Part shown: positions 1-10,339 of the stretch, piece after piece
Layout of the letters: each line of letters starts with the position of its first letter
Numbering within the stretch: the first letter of the stretch is position 1
Source of the DNA: Acholoe squamosa
Lineage: Eukaryota; Annelida; Polychaeta; Phyllodocida; Polynoidae
DNA: 64,000 nt
Assembly: GCA_949317995.1 (NCBI GenBank)
Contig: OX439040.1
Coordinates: 59,616,089-59,680,088, forward strand
Reading direction: 5' to 3'
The notes under the pieces: generated by a model
What the model saw: only the letters and a program-made list of their open reading frames with translations
The model's database searches: none
What the model was told of the DNA's origin: nothing
Position numbers and translations under genes: made by a program

Positions 1-1
1 C

Positions 2-559
2 AGCCGCAGCTATTCACGTTCATCGTCAATGGATTCGTCTATGTCTGGTCGTCATCGTCATACCAAAATCGGTGAGTTTGACCAAGAAAATTATGTAGAA
101 AAGAAGGATAGGATAGACTCTGTTGAGAAGCTTATTCTAGTCAACCTTAAATTCGCCCTAAAGTACTATAGAAAGGGCGCTGATATTGAAGGGATGCTGA
201 AACACTTGCAAGTTTTGGTTGAGAAATCTGGTACTAAAATATATACTGTACCAGCCCTCACTGCATATGACAAGTCTGTAAGATCCAGGGCTAACGAGAA
301 TGGTATCTGTGCGTTCAATGTCATTGAAAATTCAGACATTTTAAGATATTTGTCGTATGATGGTACTGTACAGGCCCAGAAGGCTTATTCCAATAAGTCG
401 AAAAATTCTGGGAAATTTAAAGTATCCACAAATTCGTGTTATGCCTTTAACAGGGCTGAGGGATGTAATAGGGATCCCTGCAAATACAAACATGTATGTA
501 GCTCATGTACCAAACCAGGCCACAGTAGAGTGGACTGTCAGGTAATCAAATCTGACTAG
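2..559 (+). CDS. gag-like protein of DIRS-type copy 1 (5' partial)
   Basis: The frame is open to the left edge, so the true start lies outside; the first internal ATG is at 29. Near the C-terminus (about 438-535) is a CCCH-like finger (C-x8-C-x4-C-x3-H) followed by a CCHC knuckle (C-x2-C-x4-H-x4-C). This pairing suits a nucleic-acid-binding capsid-type protein of DIRS/Ngaro elements. The N-terminal part is Ser/Arg-rich, like the matching part of copy 2. The frame ends in TAG at 557-559, and the downstream pol frame is in the same phase. Family function is inferred; the zinc ligands are seen directly. Confidence 0.75.
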   Translation, partial: SRSYSRSSSMDSSMSGRHRHTKIGEFDQENYVEKKDRIDSVEKLILVNLKFALKYYRKGADIEGMLKHLQVLVEKSGTKIYTVPALTAYDKSVRSRANENGICAFNVIENSDILRYLSYDGTVQAQKAYSNKSKNSGKFKVSTNSCYAFNRAEGCNRDPCKYKHVCSSCTKPGHSRVDCQVIKSD

Positions 560-586
560 GATTTTACAGGTGAGCGGGGTCCTATG
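557..586 (+). other. In-frame UAG between gag and pol, copy 1
   Basis: Gag ends in TAG followed by GAT TTT. After exactly eight in-frame codons comes the ATG of the pol frame (584-586), preceded by GGT CCT. Copy 2 has the same arrangement at 3852-3881. Gag and pol are therefore in one phase with a single stop between them, which would allow stop-codon readthrough or reinitiation. Confidence 0.6.
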
Positions 587-2362
587 TGTGACAGTGTGTC
601 GATGTCAAAGTCATGTATAGTAGGTTTGGTAGACCCTAGTTTGCCTCCACCCGCTGCTCCAGCTCGGGGTGTTGGTATAGTTAATGCTGGAGAGGTAGAT
701 TTGGTCTCTCTGAGTGATATCAGCGTACCAGGTTTACAAAGTGATGTTGAAAATGATATTAATATTAATTCCGGCTCTGTTGGTTTGGATATATCATTTA
801 GTGGCCCAGTACAGGGCAAGGCTAAACCATATTTTACTGTTGCTATTGGAAATCTACCTAACATCGAAGTGTATGATAGCTGTATAAATGGTGTGTGCGA
901 TTGTGTACACTATATTCATGGTAAAAGGTCCCAGATTTTACCTTGCAGAGTTGCCCCATTCTTAACCCAGAAAGGAGTTATTAATATAAATGATAAAGAG
1001 GCACTGTTCTTATGGCAAGGTTTTGTTGAGGGGTTCAAGATAGTTGACCCGGACTGCAATACTTCTTATGATTGCAGAAATTATAAGTCCATTCTTGAAG
1101 GAAACTTCTATAATGAATTTTGTAGCATATTGCGAGAGGAGTTAGAGGCGGGGCTAGTGTCCAAAGTTGAAAACAAACCTAAGTGCATCCACTCCCTGGG
1201 CGGTGTGGAGAAGGCAAATGGCAAGTTAAGGCCTATAACTGATTGCAGTATGCCGGAGAAAGTTTCCATTAATAATTATATGGACAAGACTAGTTCTACC
1301 TTCTCTTACAATAATATTGGTACGGTCACAGCTCAGTTAGATAAAAATGATTTTATGAGCGTAGTAGATTTAAAATCTGCCTATAGAACCATTAATGTTT
1401 ATGGTCCCCACACTGATATGCAAGGGTTCAGATGGGATTTTGGCCAAGGTGAAGGTTACTATGTAAGGAATAGGTTGACTTTTGGACTTAAATGTGCCCC
1501 TTATATATTCAATAGAATATCTGATTTTATTGTGGAGGTGGCCAGGAGCTATGGTGTGAAAAGATTGGTCAATTATCTGGATGACTTTATCATAATTGCA
1601 GAAACTTATGGTGAATGTTTACGTCAAAGGAATATCCTCATAGAGTGCATGCAGCATATGGGGTTTGTGGTATCGAGAGAAAAAGTAACGGATCCTTCAC
1701 AAACTTGTAAATTCCTTGGTATTAATATGGACTCTGTTAATCTGGAATTATCCTTGCAAATTGACCAAGATGAAAGATATTTTGATGGAAAATGTTAGTA
1801 AGAAATTTATTTCCAGAAAGAATCTTGAAAGGATAGGTGGCCTGATGTCTTTCTGCTCGCAGGTGGTTAAGGGTGGTAGGACCTTTAGCAGAAGAATTTT
1901 TGATCTCTGCGCTCGAGCTAGACCAGGAGGTTATATTAGGGTTTCGGCCTGTACTCGCCAGGATATGCAGTGGTGGCTTGAATTTTGTAAAGTTTTCAAT
2001 TGTAGAAAATTGATTCTGAACGATCTGGTAAATACTCCTATGTACTCCGATTCATCTATCAAAGGCTTTGGAGCATGGATGGGGAGGGACTATTTATATG
2101 GTGACTAGACCTCATATGATATGTTTAACCTAGGTACAGGCCATTTTGTTTCCCCTCCAATTTTGGATAGGTTTAAAGACCATCATAGAAATATAAATGT
2201 ATATGAGTTATACCCGGTCATGGTTGGCTTGAAGCGTTGGATTTCAAGTTGTAAAAATAGTAGAATACACTGTATTACTGATAATATGCAGGTTCTAGCT
2301 ATGATAAATACTGGTAGGTCCAGGAATAAGTTATGTATGGAATGGTTAAGAGAGATCTTCTG
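584..2362 (+). pseudogene. DIRS-type reverse transcriptase/RNase H, copy 1 (frameshifted, truncated)
   Basis: The first frame (584-1798) carries an RT domain with the catalytic YLDD box at 1574-1585 and typical blocks such as LRPITDCS and LTFGLKCAPYIFN. A frameshift between about 1760 and 1790 moves the sequence to another frame (1716-2108), which continues the thumb/connection. A TAG at 2106-2108 stands where copy 2 has TGG. The same frame resumes from 2121 with RNase H-like blocks (NVYELYPVM, ITDNMQVLAM) and is cut at about 2362. RT copies element RNA into DNA; this copy cannot make a full protein. Confidence 0.85.
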
Positions 2363-2413
2363 GCAGCAAGCAGTGTATACTTGCATTAATCTAATAGGAA
2401 CCATCTTCCCCGA

Positions 2414-3854
2414 ATGTTAACAGGGGTTACTTTGGATTCAGCTGTTGACCAGACAATTGGGGATTTGGAGGATCGTACTGTTTGCATAGAAAAGCAGTTG
2501 GCAGATATCAAGTTCCTATTGGAGGGGCAGGCGCTAAATCGTACAGCTACTACAGCGGGTGGTGAGACGAGGACGTGTCGAACACGTGGCGATGTTTGTA
2601 AACATTCGACTGGCGACGCAGTAACTAAGCAAGGGGGGTGGGGCCGACAATGGTCACCAGACTACCGCGGGCCCCATAGCGACAGGAAAACGCGACGCCA
2701 TCTTAGATCCACAAGTCGTTCTTCGTCTTACCGTGGCATTTTGTCTAGTTCCTCGACATCTATTGATTCTACATCTTCTAGAAATGGTCGTTGTCATGCA
2801 CATAAGTCTAGAGGTATGTTTGATCAAAGAAATTTTCTGAAAAAGGGGGAGAAACTCGATAGTATTGAGAAATTACAATTGGTCAATGTATGTATGATGA
2901 AACAAGATAGGGTAACTTGCCCAATTCTCGGACAGTTTTATTTTTGGGAGACTACTAAACTGGCCAAACTCTGTTTCCTACATTCAGGCTCAGCAGGATG
3001 CATGGATAGGGCCCCCTTGGTATCATAATAAAAAGTATCCCTAGCTGAAGCCTAATATTTATAGTTGTTATAAAGGGTTTTGTATAGACATTCAAAAATG
3101 CCCAGTTCTCGGACGGGTGTACCAGTTCACGGACAGCCTCTGTATTTTAAAGACATCTTTACAAGCTGAAGCAGGCTCACCACCATTATTAGATATTGAT
3201 GAACTAGAAGTCTTGATGAATTTGCTAGTATATTCACTCTAATTTTGGTTTTAGAATATCAATTATCAAAATTGTCAGGAAATAGGCATGGCATTGTGCC
3301 CAATTCCCGGACACCGCATTTTCAATGGTCCAATTCTCGGACACAAGTTTCAAGTGATACCAACAGAGGGCTCCACACACTTTGAAATTTATGGATTTGC
3401 CATTTTGAATAGACATCTATAAGATATAACAGAGAGGAGATCAAAATAAAATAGGGTTTATGGCCTAAAATAACATTTAGCTAACTCAAAAAAATCGTCC
3501 GAGAATTGGACCTGTCCGAGAACCGGGCAAGTTACCCTATATACTCTCAAAGCCTTAGTGGCATACGATTCTTCTGTTAAAAACAGGGCAAATTCTGATG
3601 GTGTGGAGTCATTCAGTGATGTAAACAGTGAAGATATTCTTAGGCACCTATCCTATGATGGGACGGTTCAGGCCCAGAAGGCGGGTGTAGTAAAGCCTAA
3701 AAGTTTCAAATCCAAACAATCCAGTCGCACTTGCTATGCTTTTAACAGGGCGGAGGGGTGCAAGAAGGACCCATGTAGATATCGACATGCCTGTGATGTG
3801 TGTGGCATGTCTAACCATGGCAAGGATAAATGCCAGAAGAATAAGAAGGATTAG
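2414..3854 (+). pseudogene. gag-like protein of DIRS-type copy 2, interrupted by a small transposon
   Basis: The N-terminal part (2414-2909) starts at ATG 2414 and continues through an Arg/Ser-rich stretch resembling the left edge of copy 1. It is broken by the TA-flanked insertion at 2910-3537. The C-terminal part resumes at about 3540 and runs to TAG at 3852-3854. It has the same CCCH-like finger and CCHC knuckle as copy 1 (about 3735-3835). Relative to copy 1, about 30 residues before the insertion are also missing. Confidence 0.8.
2910..3537 (+). mobile_element. 628-bp non-autonomous TIR element, TA-flanked (Tc1/mariner-like)
   Basis: The ends are inverted repeats: the left begins GGGTAACTTGCCC and the right ends GGGCAAGTTACCC; similarity continues inward through a TTCTCGGAC block. 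The element is flanked by TA on both sides (2908-2909 and 3538-3539), the target duplication of the Tc1/mariner superfamily. It has no transposase frame. Variants of a CAATTCTCGGACA-like motif recur inside (near 2920, 3100, 3120, 3300, 3330, 3500) in both orientations. It splits the gag frame of the host retrotransposon, so it is younger. Confidence 0.85.
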
Positions 3855-3881
3855 GATTTTGTTCTTAGGCAGGGTCCTATG
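3852..3881 (+). other. In-frame UAG between gag and pol, copy 2
   Basis: TAG at 3852-3854 is followed by GAT TTT, then GGT CCT ATG with the same eight-codon spacing as in copy 1. The two flanking frames are in the same phase. Confidence 0.6.
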
Positions 3882-5798
3882 TTAGAATCTGTTATACTGA
3901 TGCCTGATTTTAATATAGTAAATACGGTAGATCCTCCTGAGCCCCCCGTTCCTATCATTTCGGGTGAAAATAATAAAAATGATATTAGTGAGTCTTGTGT
4001 AGATATCAAGAATCTTTTTATAACCCACAGTGGCCCAGTACAGGGCGAGGTTGAGCCATTGTTTTCAGTGTAGTGTGTTAATAGACCCAGCATCAGGGTC
4101 TATGATAGTTGTGTAAATGGTATTTGCAAGTGTGAGCATTTCATCTATGGTGGAAAAGCTCAAATTTTACCTTGCAGACTAGCTAGTTTTCTGAGACAGG
4201 TGGATATTATTAATATTAATCAGATGGACTCAGATTTCTTATGGTGTGGCTTTACAGAAGGGTTCAAAATAGTTGACCCAGGCTGTGATACAGCCTATGA
4301 GTGTAAAAATTAAAAATCTATTGTAGAAGGTAGATTCTATGGCGAGATGTGTGATATTATCAGGGACGAGTGGTCCCAAGGCTTAGTTACAAAGACAGCT
4401 TATAAACCCAAGTGTATTCACTCGTTAGGTGGTGTAGAAAAGTCTAATGGTAAATTAAGACCTATCACTGACTGTAGCATGCCTGCAGGGATTTCTATTA
4501 ATAACTTTATGAATACTACGTCCAAAAGCTTCTCCTATAACTCCATAAACACGGTTACATGTCAACTAGATAAAGATGACTTAATGTGCATTGTAGAATT
4601 AAAATCAGCTTATAGAAGTATCAATGTGTATGGTCCACATGTGGGCTATCAAGGTTTCAGTTGGGACTTTGGTGGTGGAGAGGAATTTTTTGAGAGCAAT
4701 CGCTTGACCTTTGGTCTGAAATGTGCTCCATATATATTTAATAGAATATCTGATTTTTTGACTGTAGTAGCGAAATTTTATGGTGTTGATAGGATAGTTA
4801 ATTACCTGGACGATTTTATTGTCATTGCTAAATCTGAGAAGGAGTGTTTACGTAAGAGGAATATCCTCATTGAATGTATCGAGTACATGGGTTTCATTGT
4901 GTCAAAGGAAAAGGTGACTGAACCTAGTCAGGTATGTGTATTCCTGGGTATAACTATTGATTCCACTAGTATGGAGCTGTCTCTACCTCAGAATAAATTA
5001 GATAAAATGAGTCTAGCCCTTAATGATTGTTTAGGAAGAAAGTTTGTATCTAAGAAGACCCTCCAAAAGGTTGGTGGATTAATGTCTTTCTGTTCACAAG
5101 TAGTACGTGGTGGTAGGACCTTCAGCAGGAGACCTTTTGATCTCTGTGCCAGAGCAAAGGATAGGGGGGTAATTAAGCTAGACGATGAAACCCAGAAGGA
5201 CTTGATGTGGTGGAAAGATTTTTGTGGAGTTTTCAACTGTAGGAATATCATTTTGAATGATAATAATTGTACCCCTATGTATTCGGATTCTTCTATACAA
5301 GGCTTTGGCGCTTGGTTTGGTAAGGATTACCTCTATGGTACTTGGAATGATTCAGACCCTATGTTAGACTGTTGTGGCCATTTTACTCCTGCGCCTAAGT
5401 TAGATAATCTCAGGATCCACCACAGGAATATTAATGTATATGAACTTTATCCTGTCATGGTGGGTCTGAAGCGCTGGTTGAAAGATTTTAGTAATACGAG
5501 AGTTCATTGTATCACCGATAACATGCAGGTCTTGGCAATGTTAAATACAGGTAGATCCAAGAATAAATTGTGCATGGCTTGGTTACGAGAGATCTTTTGG
5601 TTATGTTTTATCCATAATATTGATATATATTCTACATATATCAAGTCAGAGGATAATATTTTAGCTGATCATTTGTCTAGGCTAAATTACAGAGGTGTCC
5701 CAAGTAAATGCAAAAATGTTTTGAGTGAATATAACATGTGTTGTTATGATTGCAGACCTCAGGAAGTTGGAGAGGAGAAGGAAAAAATTCTTGTATAG
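3879..5798 (+). pseudogene. DIRS-type reverse transcriptase/RNase H, copy 2 (two in-frame stops)
   Basis: One reading phase runs from ATG 3879 to TAG at 5796-5798, with two premature stops (TAG 4071-4073, TAA 4311-4313) before the catalytic region. From 4347 it is open for 483 codons. The YLDD box is at 4803-4814. RNase H-like blocks follow at about 5270-5690 (MYSDSS, NVYELYPVM, ITDNMQVLAM, ILADHLSR). The C-terminus overlaps the recombinase frame by 74 nt in a different phase, as is common in DIRS-order elements. Confidence 0.88.
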
Positions 5799-6648
5799 GG
5801 GTGTAGCTGAGGCCACTCATAAAACTCGTAGAAAGCAGATTAGTAGGTACAAAAAATTTAAATTTACCCTTTTTCCTTGTTCTCCGTCTCAAGCTTCCTT
5901 ATATTGTGTGTACCTGTCTGATTTTATGAAACCTATTTCAGTCAGGAATTATTTGTCTGCTGTGTGGTATTACCAGAAATTAAAAGGTTACACTGATTAT
6001 AGTGGTAATTTTGTGGTAAAAAAAAACCCTTGATGGTATAGAAAGGTTGTGTAAAGGGTCTGGTAGTACAACCTACCCTCTGAGTCCTAGCGATATGGTT
6101 CAGATTAAGTCTAGACTTAATTTGGACTCTATGGAAGATATGGTATTTTGGTCTGCCATTCTTTTGTGTTATAGAGGTGTGTTCAGGATAGGACATGTAG
6201 TCCATTCACCTCATAATTTTTTAAAGAAGAACGTTAAGGTGTCTTCTGATTGTATAAAGATTAATATTATTTCATCTAAAACTGACCAGTTTGGCAAGGC
6301 CTCTTACGTTGTGTACCTTAAAAGAGATGATAGGTCTGATTTGTGCCCGGCTAGATATATTAGGGAATGTGTAAAAGCCTGTAGTCACAGCAGGTTTCTA
6401 TTTTCTATCAAGTCTAGTCCGTTGCAATATAACTATGTAAATATGAGGTTAAAGTCTATTGCCTTTCAGTGTGGTCTGTCTAGTAGAATTTCTACTCACT
6501 CTCTTAGGCATGGTAGAGCAACTCTATTGAAAAATGCGGGCCTGAGTGTTTAGGACATTATGATGCGAGCTAATTGGAAATCTGATGTTATTTTTAAATA
6601 TTTACATGAGTCTAAGGATAGTTTACTAGCTTTAGATGTAATGATTTG
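5725..6648 (+). pseudogene. DIRS-type tyrosine recombinase (frameshifted, one stop)
   Basis: The N-terminal core-binding part is in the frame 5725-6033. The catalytic part continues in another frame from about 6035, so there is a frameshift close to the A-run at 6019-6027. Catalytic features seen are an Arg in YRGVFRIGH (about 6170-6195), the box HSLRHGR (6497-6517), and a candidate nucleophile Tyr at 6599-6601. A TAG at 6551-6553 separates the box from the tyrosine. In this family the enzyme integrates circular DNA copies by strand exchange, which needs no integrase and leaves no target duplication. Confidence 0.85.
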
Positions 6649-6693
6649 AACGTGTACTTATTATGGAATGTTCCATTGTGTTTGGCGGTTGTT

Positions 6694-6829
6694 GGCATGT
6701 ATAGGATTGATATTGACAAAGTCAATTCTCACCAAACCCAATGTCTTCTTGTTTATTCCATAATTATTGTTATAATTATTATGATGTTCATTATTATTAT
6801 TACCGGTACTTCAATCAACACATTAACTT
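6694..6829 (+). repeat. Split direct repeat B1 of DIRS-type element
   Basis: This 136-bp segment begins GGCATGTATAGG and recurs almost unchanged at 7058-7193. It lies about 45 bp after the recombinase stop (6646-6648), where B1 is expected in Ngaro/PAT-type elements. Confidence 0.8.
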
Positions 6830-7057
6830 ATGGAACTATATACTGCCAGGTATATTTATATAATTAATGAGTGATACGTTGGTACTACTTTCCTCCAGGG
6901 CGCATGATTTTCTATGACGTCACACATAACATCTCCTCCAGTATATAAGCCTCGACAGTTGAACTAACGGTCAATTGGCTTCATATTCTCGGACAGCATA
7001 CACCACGCTGGGTGGTGCTGAGAATTTTAAACCTTAGATATTATATATATTAATAAA
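6830..7057 (+). promoter_or_regulatory. Putative A2 segment (copy of the element's 5' end) with TATA-like box and AATAAA
   Basis: This segment sits between the two direct repeats. It holds a TATA-like box (AGTATATAAGC, about 6940-6951) and AATAAA at 7052-7057. In split-direct-repeat elements this internal segment duplicates the 5' terminal A1, which would carry the promoter. It also contains TTCTCGGACAGC, a motif shared with the small transposon at 2910-3537. Confidence 0.55.
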
Positions 7058-7193
7058 GGCATGTATAGGATTGATATTGACAAAGTCAATTCTCACCAAA
7101 TCCAATGTCTTCTTGTTTATTCCATAATTATTGTTATAATTATGATGTTCATTATTATTATCATTACCGGTACTTCGATCAACACATTAACTT
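7058..7193 (+). repeat. Split direct repeat B2 of DIRS-type element
   Basis: This is a direct copy of 6694-6829 with a few small differences. I take its end as the approximate right end of the element. Confidence 0.8.
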
Positions 7194-7684
7194 TGGTTTT
7201 CTCAAAAAAGTTCTTTGCACTTCTTCTATATTTGGAATGTAAATGGAAGGAACGTTTTCAATCCAAAACAAGGCCTAAATAAGGGTTCTCAGAGAAATGT
7301 GTTGCCATGGCAACCAAAATCATAATTCCAAATAGAGAAAAAAATAATGTCCACTGATAGACTGATTCATGAAGATTCATACGTTGAAAAAGGCATAAAG
7401 GTACTATTTCTAGATCAAAAGCTATGCCCAGATGTATGGAAATGGATGGTCATTTTTTAAATGATTATTTAAATGATTATGCTAATTAGATGTCTCATTT
7501 GATTAAAACAATGAATGATAGAGCTTATTGGCTGTATTGTAAAAGTTATGTCATTCCACTATCGTGAAGCAATATCTCCAAGACCAGAAGGGCTATCTGC
7601 AAGTGTCAAACCTCATTTCAAAGCTGATATCAATGTTAAATTTCACATTTTACCTTGGAGGACCCTTTTCTCTCATCTGTCCAA
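7194..7684. other. Non-coding, nothing recognised
   Basis: AT-rich sequence with short low-complexity runs and one GTTGCCATGGCAAC motif near 7300. No coding or repeat structure supported. Confidence 0.5.
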
Positions 7685-7859
7685 ATTTATTTTTAATCTA
7701 ACTTTTCATGTTTGCATAGCATCATTGCTTCATTGACTTTTTCGATTGTAAGAATGATATTATGACCATAATTAAATGTTTACAACATGTCTCATACAAT
7801 ACAAGCTCTACACTATCATATCAAGATCTTATGTAGCAAGCCCGCTTTTTTACACCCAA

Positions 7860-8390
7860 TTCAGGATTATTTTCCTTTAGTATGATATAAAAAAAAATAT
7901 AGGCTAATTGTAACAGTACACAAATTTTCTTAGGATTTGGATCTACTTGCAAAATACATTTGGAATGTGCAAAAGTAGGTGATGCCAGCAGTTCTGCACC
8001 ATTCCTGTGGTAATCATTTTATTGGGAGGAACTATGAACTTGATTCTACTGTATTATAGGGAGAGTAATACAGTATGTTTAGTCTCCTTGCAACTGTGGA
8101 GGCCAAGGGGGAGGGGCTAGCACCTGGAGCCTAGCAGCACATTTTCAGGGTTCAAAATGAGGAGAAGTTAGATTTTCTATAATATCTATCCCAGATGGTG
8201 CCACATGATTAAAGTTGGCAGCCCACTTTCAGACACACAAAAAACCTATGTTGACCCCAAAATTATATATTTCCCATATGGCATCATTGTGATCAAAGTG
8301 GCCAGCCCATTGGTTAGCCCAGTGTGGCCCACATCAGAAGCCACGCCAAATATTTTGTGGGCCACAGTAGGGCCACACCACATTTGCTAC
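7860..8390. other. Non-coding segment absent from duplicate B
   Basis: This part of copy A has no counterpart at 36780-36845, so it is an insertion in A or a deletion in B. It contains two related stretches around GATTAAAGTGGCAGCCCA-like sequence (about 8209 and 8292). No TIR or coding frame recognised. Confidence 0.4.
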
Positions 8391-10023
8391 CTGGGATGTA
8401 CCTGGCTTACAAATGTTATCTGTAGTACACTTTATGCTTTGCATAAAGAATATAAGACACTGCAATCCTCTTCATAATTTTAAGCCATCTCAATCTCGTA
8501 GCTTTTAGATATTAAAAACAGATACTAAACAGTGAGAGCATAGCATGGGCACACACTATTAAATCAACTGAAAAAAGGACTTGTTACATATCTTCAATGT
8601 AGAACCGTGGGATATTGAGTCATAACTTCTATTGATATCCTAGATAATCATGTCATAAATTATGATAATATTTTTAATACAAGTGTTATAATATCTATGC
8701 ACCTGGTGATGCTCTCGTGTTCTACCCATTCATGTATAGACAGATTAACAGTCTGATGTTAACTTCATCCTTACCAGAATTTAATGACCCAAAAGTTAAA
8801 CCCTCAAAGGATGACTTGAAGCCTCAATCTCTGTGTTTACTTTGTCACCCTGGTGCATTAACATGTCTCAGTATAATCTTTATGGTGACTCACCACAACG
8901 ACATCCTTGCATCATGATCATAAAATGGAATAATGTGTTAAAGCACTCTGTGGGGCTTAAATCATTACCATACTGAGAAATTATCATTTTCTCTTCTAAA
9001 TTGGCTTGTTTGACCAAACAACAATATGACTGTTGTCATTTTTATTTATCTGTTCTTGGTCACAAGTACACTTCAGAGCAGGCAGGTTTCACAGTCTAAC
9101 CACAAGCCACTCCATATAGGACATCCCTGCATGCTTACCACGAACAATGGGAAGATCAAAAGTAAATAATTTGCTTTACCCTGATCTAAGTCAGTTATTC
9201 CATCAATGAACTAAAGACAAACCCCAAAACACCCATAAATGTCCTGTACATCAAAGATTCCCTTACACACTATGCATACAACTGCATGTGGGTCATATGG
9301 TATATTTTTTTAATATAAATTTATAGAGAACATACACAGCAAAAATTCAGAAAAGAGTGATATGCATTTTATTAACCCATTGAATTTAGAGATTAAATTA
9401 AATTGAACATGCAACAATTGGTAGATATCTACTTTCAGTTTCGTCTAATGAAATTTCTGGAAATGCAATTATCATTACCTATACGGTGGTAGCAATTATT
9501 ACATATAAATGAGTAGAATCAGTCTATCTAGATTGTGTATGAATGGTAACAATATATGGAAGAGCATGAGGAAATTGAAAAATGAAGGCACTAAAATGTA
9601 TCTTCTGTGTAAAGTTTTTCCACAGGGACTACGAGATTCAAGTGAGGGGAATGCAATTGCCTTAAGCATCTTAACAGCTGTGGCAGCACTGACTTTGGTA
9701 AGAGACTGGTGAAAGTGAAATTCGGGATAAAGCTTGCCCATCATTTGTACTGAGCTTGTGTATACTACACGCTTTATATTTCCTGAGGTAAACTGTGCAG
9801 GGGACTGCACTTTATCACATATGCTTTTAAACCTGATGCTGGAAGACTAAATGCATCTGCGTGTATTGGTTCTTTCACTGAACTTGACAGTGAAAGGACC
9901 TGGTTTGAATCACAGTCTATGTATGGTGCTTTTCACAGATGACCACTGGGATATCAGTCAGGCTACGTAGGAGATATACTCATAGATATACTCATGACTG
10001 TAATACCTACATATAATGTGTGG

Positions 10024-10200
10024 CTTAAGGTGGCTGGCGGGGATTGATAGTTAAGGATATGGATACCAGGGGGCTCTCTCTTACCTTGGCATTGTGGATA
10101 AACGAAACATGCAAAACACAGGCAGGCTTGGCATGAATTTTAAAACCTGGGTCTCCTGAGAGCAAGGCAGAGACCTTTACGGATGAGCCATGGTGTTTCA
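10024..10200 (-). repeat. Partial TTAAGGTGG-type repeat with SINE-like segment
   Basis: It begins at TTAAGGTGGCTGGCGGGG, the same terminus as the element at 14939-15498. The part at about 10105-10200 resembles the reverse complement of about 15330-15440, including the tRNA-like piece. No matching right terminus is seen. Confidence 0.5.
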
Positions 10201-10339
10201 ATCATCCAAAACATTAGAAATATGGCTGGGACCATATGGCAATATTGTATCTGCTGCAAAGATGTGCTTAAAATCTAAGTGCTGGAGAATTTATAAAAAG
10301 AATTAATTACTATTGGATATGAATCTGGGATAAACACTT

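Larger units (their letters stand above)
1..2362 (+). mobile_element. DIRS-order (Ngaro/PAT-like) retrotransposon, copy 1, truncated both ends
   Basis: This segment holds a gag-like frame followed by a reverse transcriptase/RNase H frame of the tyrosine-recombinase retrotransposon type. The left end runs off the window. The right end stops inside RNase H at about 2362, where similarity to copy 2 (near 5599) ceases and the 5' part of a second element begins. Copy 1 lacks the tyrosine recombinase. It is inactive, with a frameshift near 1770-1790, a TAG at 2106-2108 and the truncation. The class is assigned because copy 2 carries the same gag and RT plus a tyrosine recombinase and split direct repeats. 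Confidence 0.85.
2363..7193 (+). mobile_element. DIRS-order (Ngaro/PAT-like) retrotransposon, copy 2
   Basis: The copy holds gag (2414-3854), RT/RNase H (3879-5798), a tyrosine recombinase (5725-6648) and a right end made of two 136-bp direct repeats (6694-6829, 7058-7193) around a 228-bp segment. That right end fits the split-direct-repeat layout of Ngaro/PAT-type elements (A1-ORFs-B1-A2-B2). No A1 segment is visible at the left, where the element abuts truncated copy 1, so the 5' end is missing or the two copies have recombined. A 628-bp inverted-repeat element interrupts gag. In-frame stops and a frameshift make the copy inactive. Confidence 0.85.
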
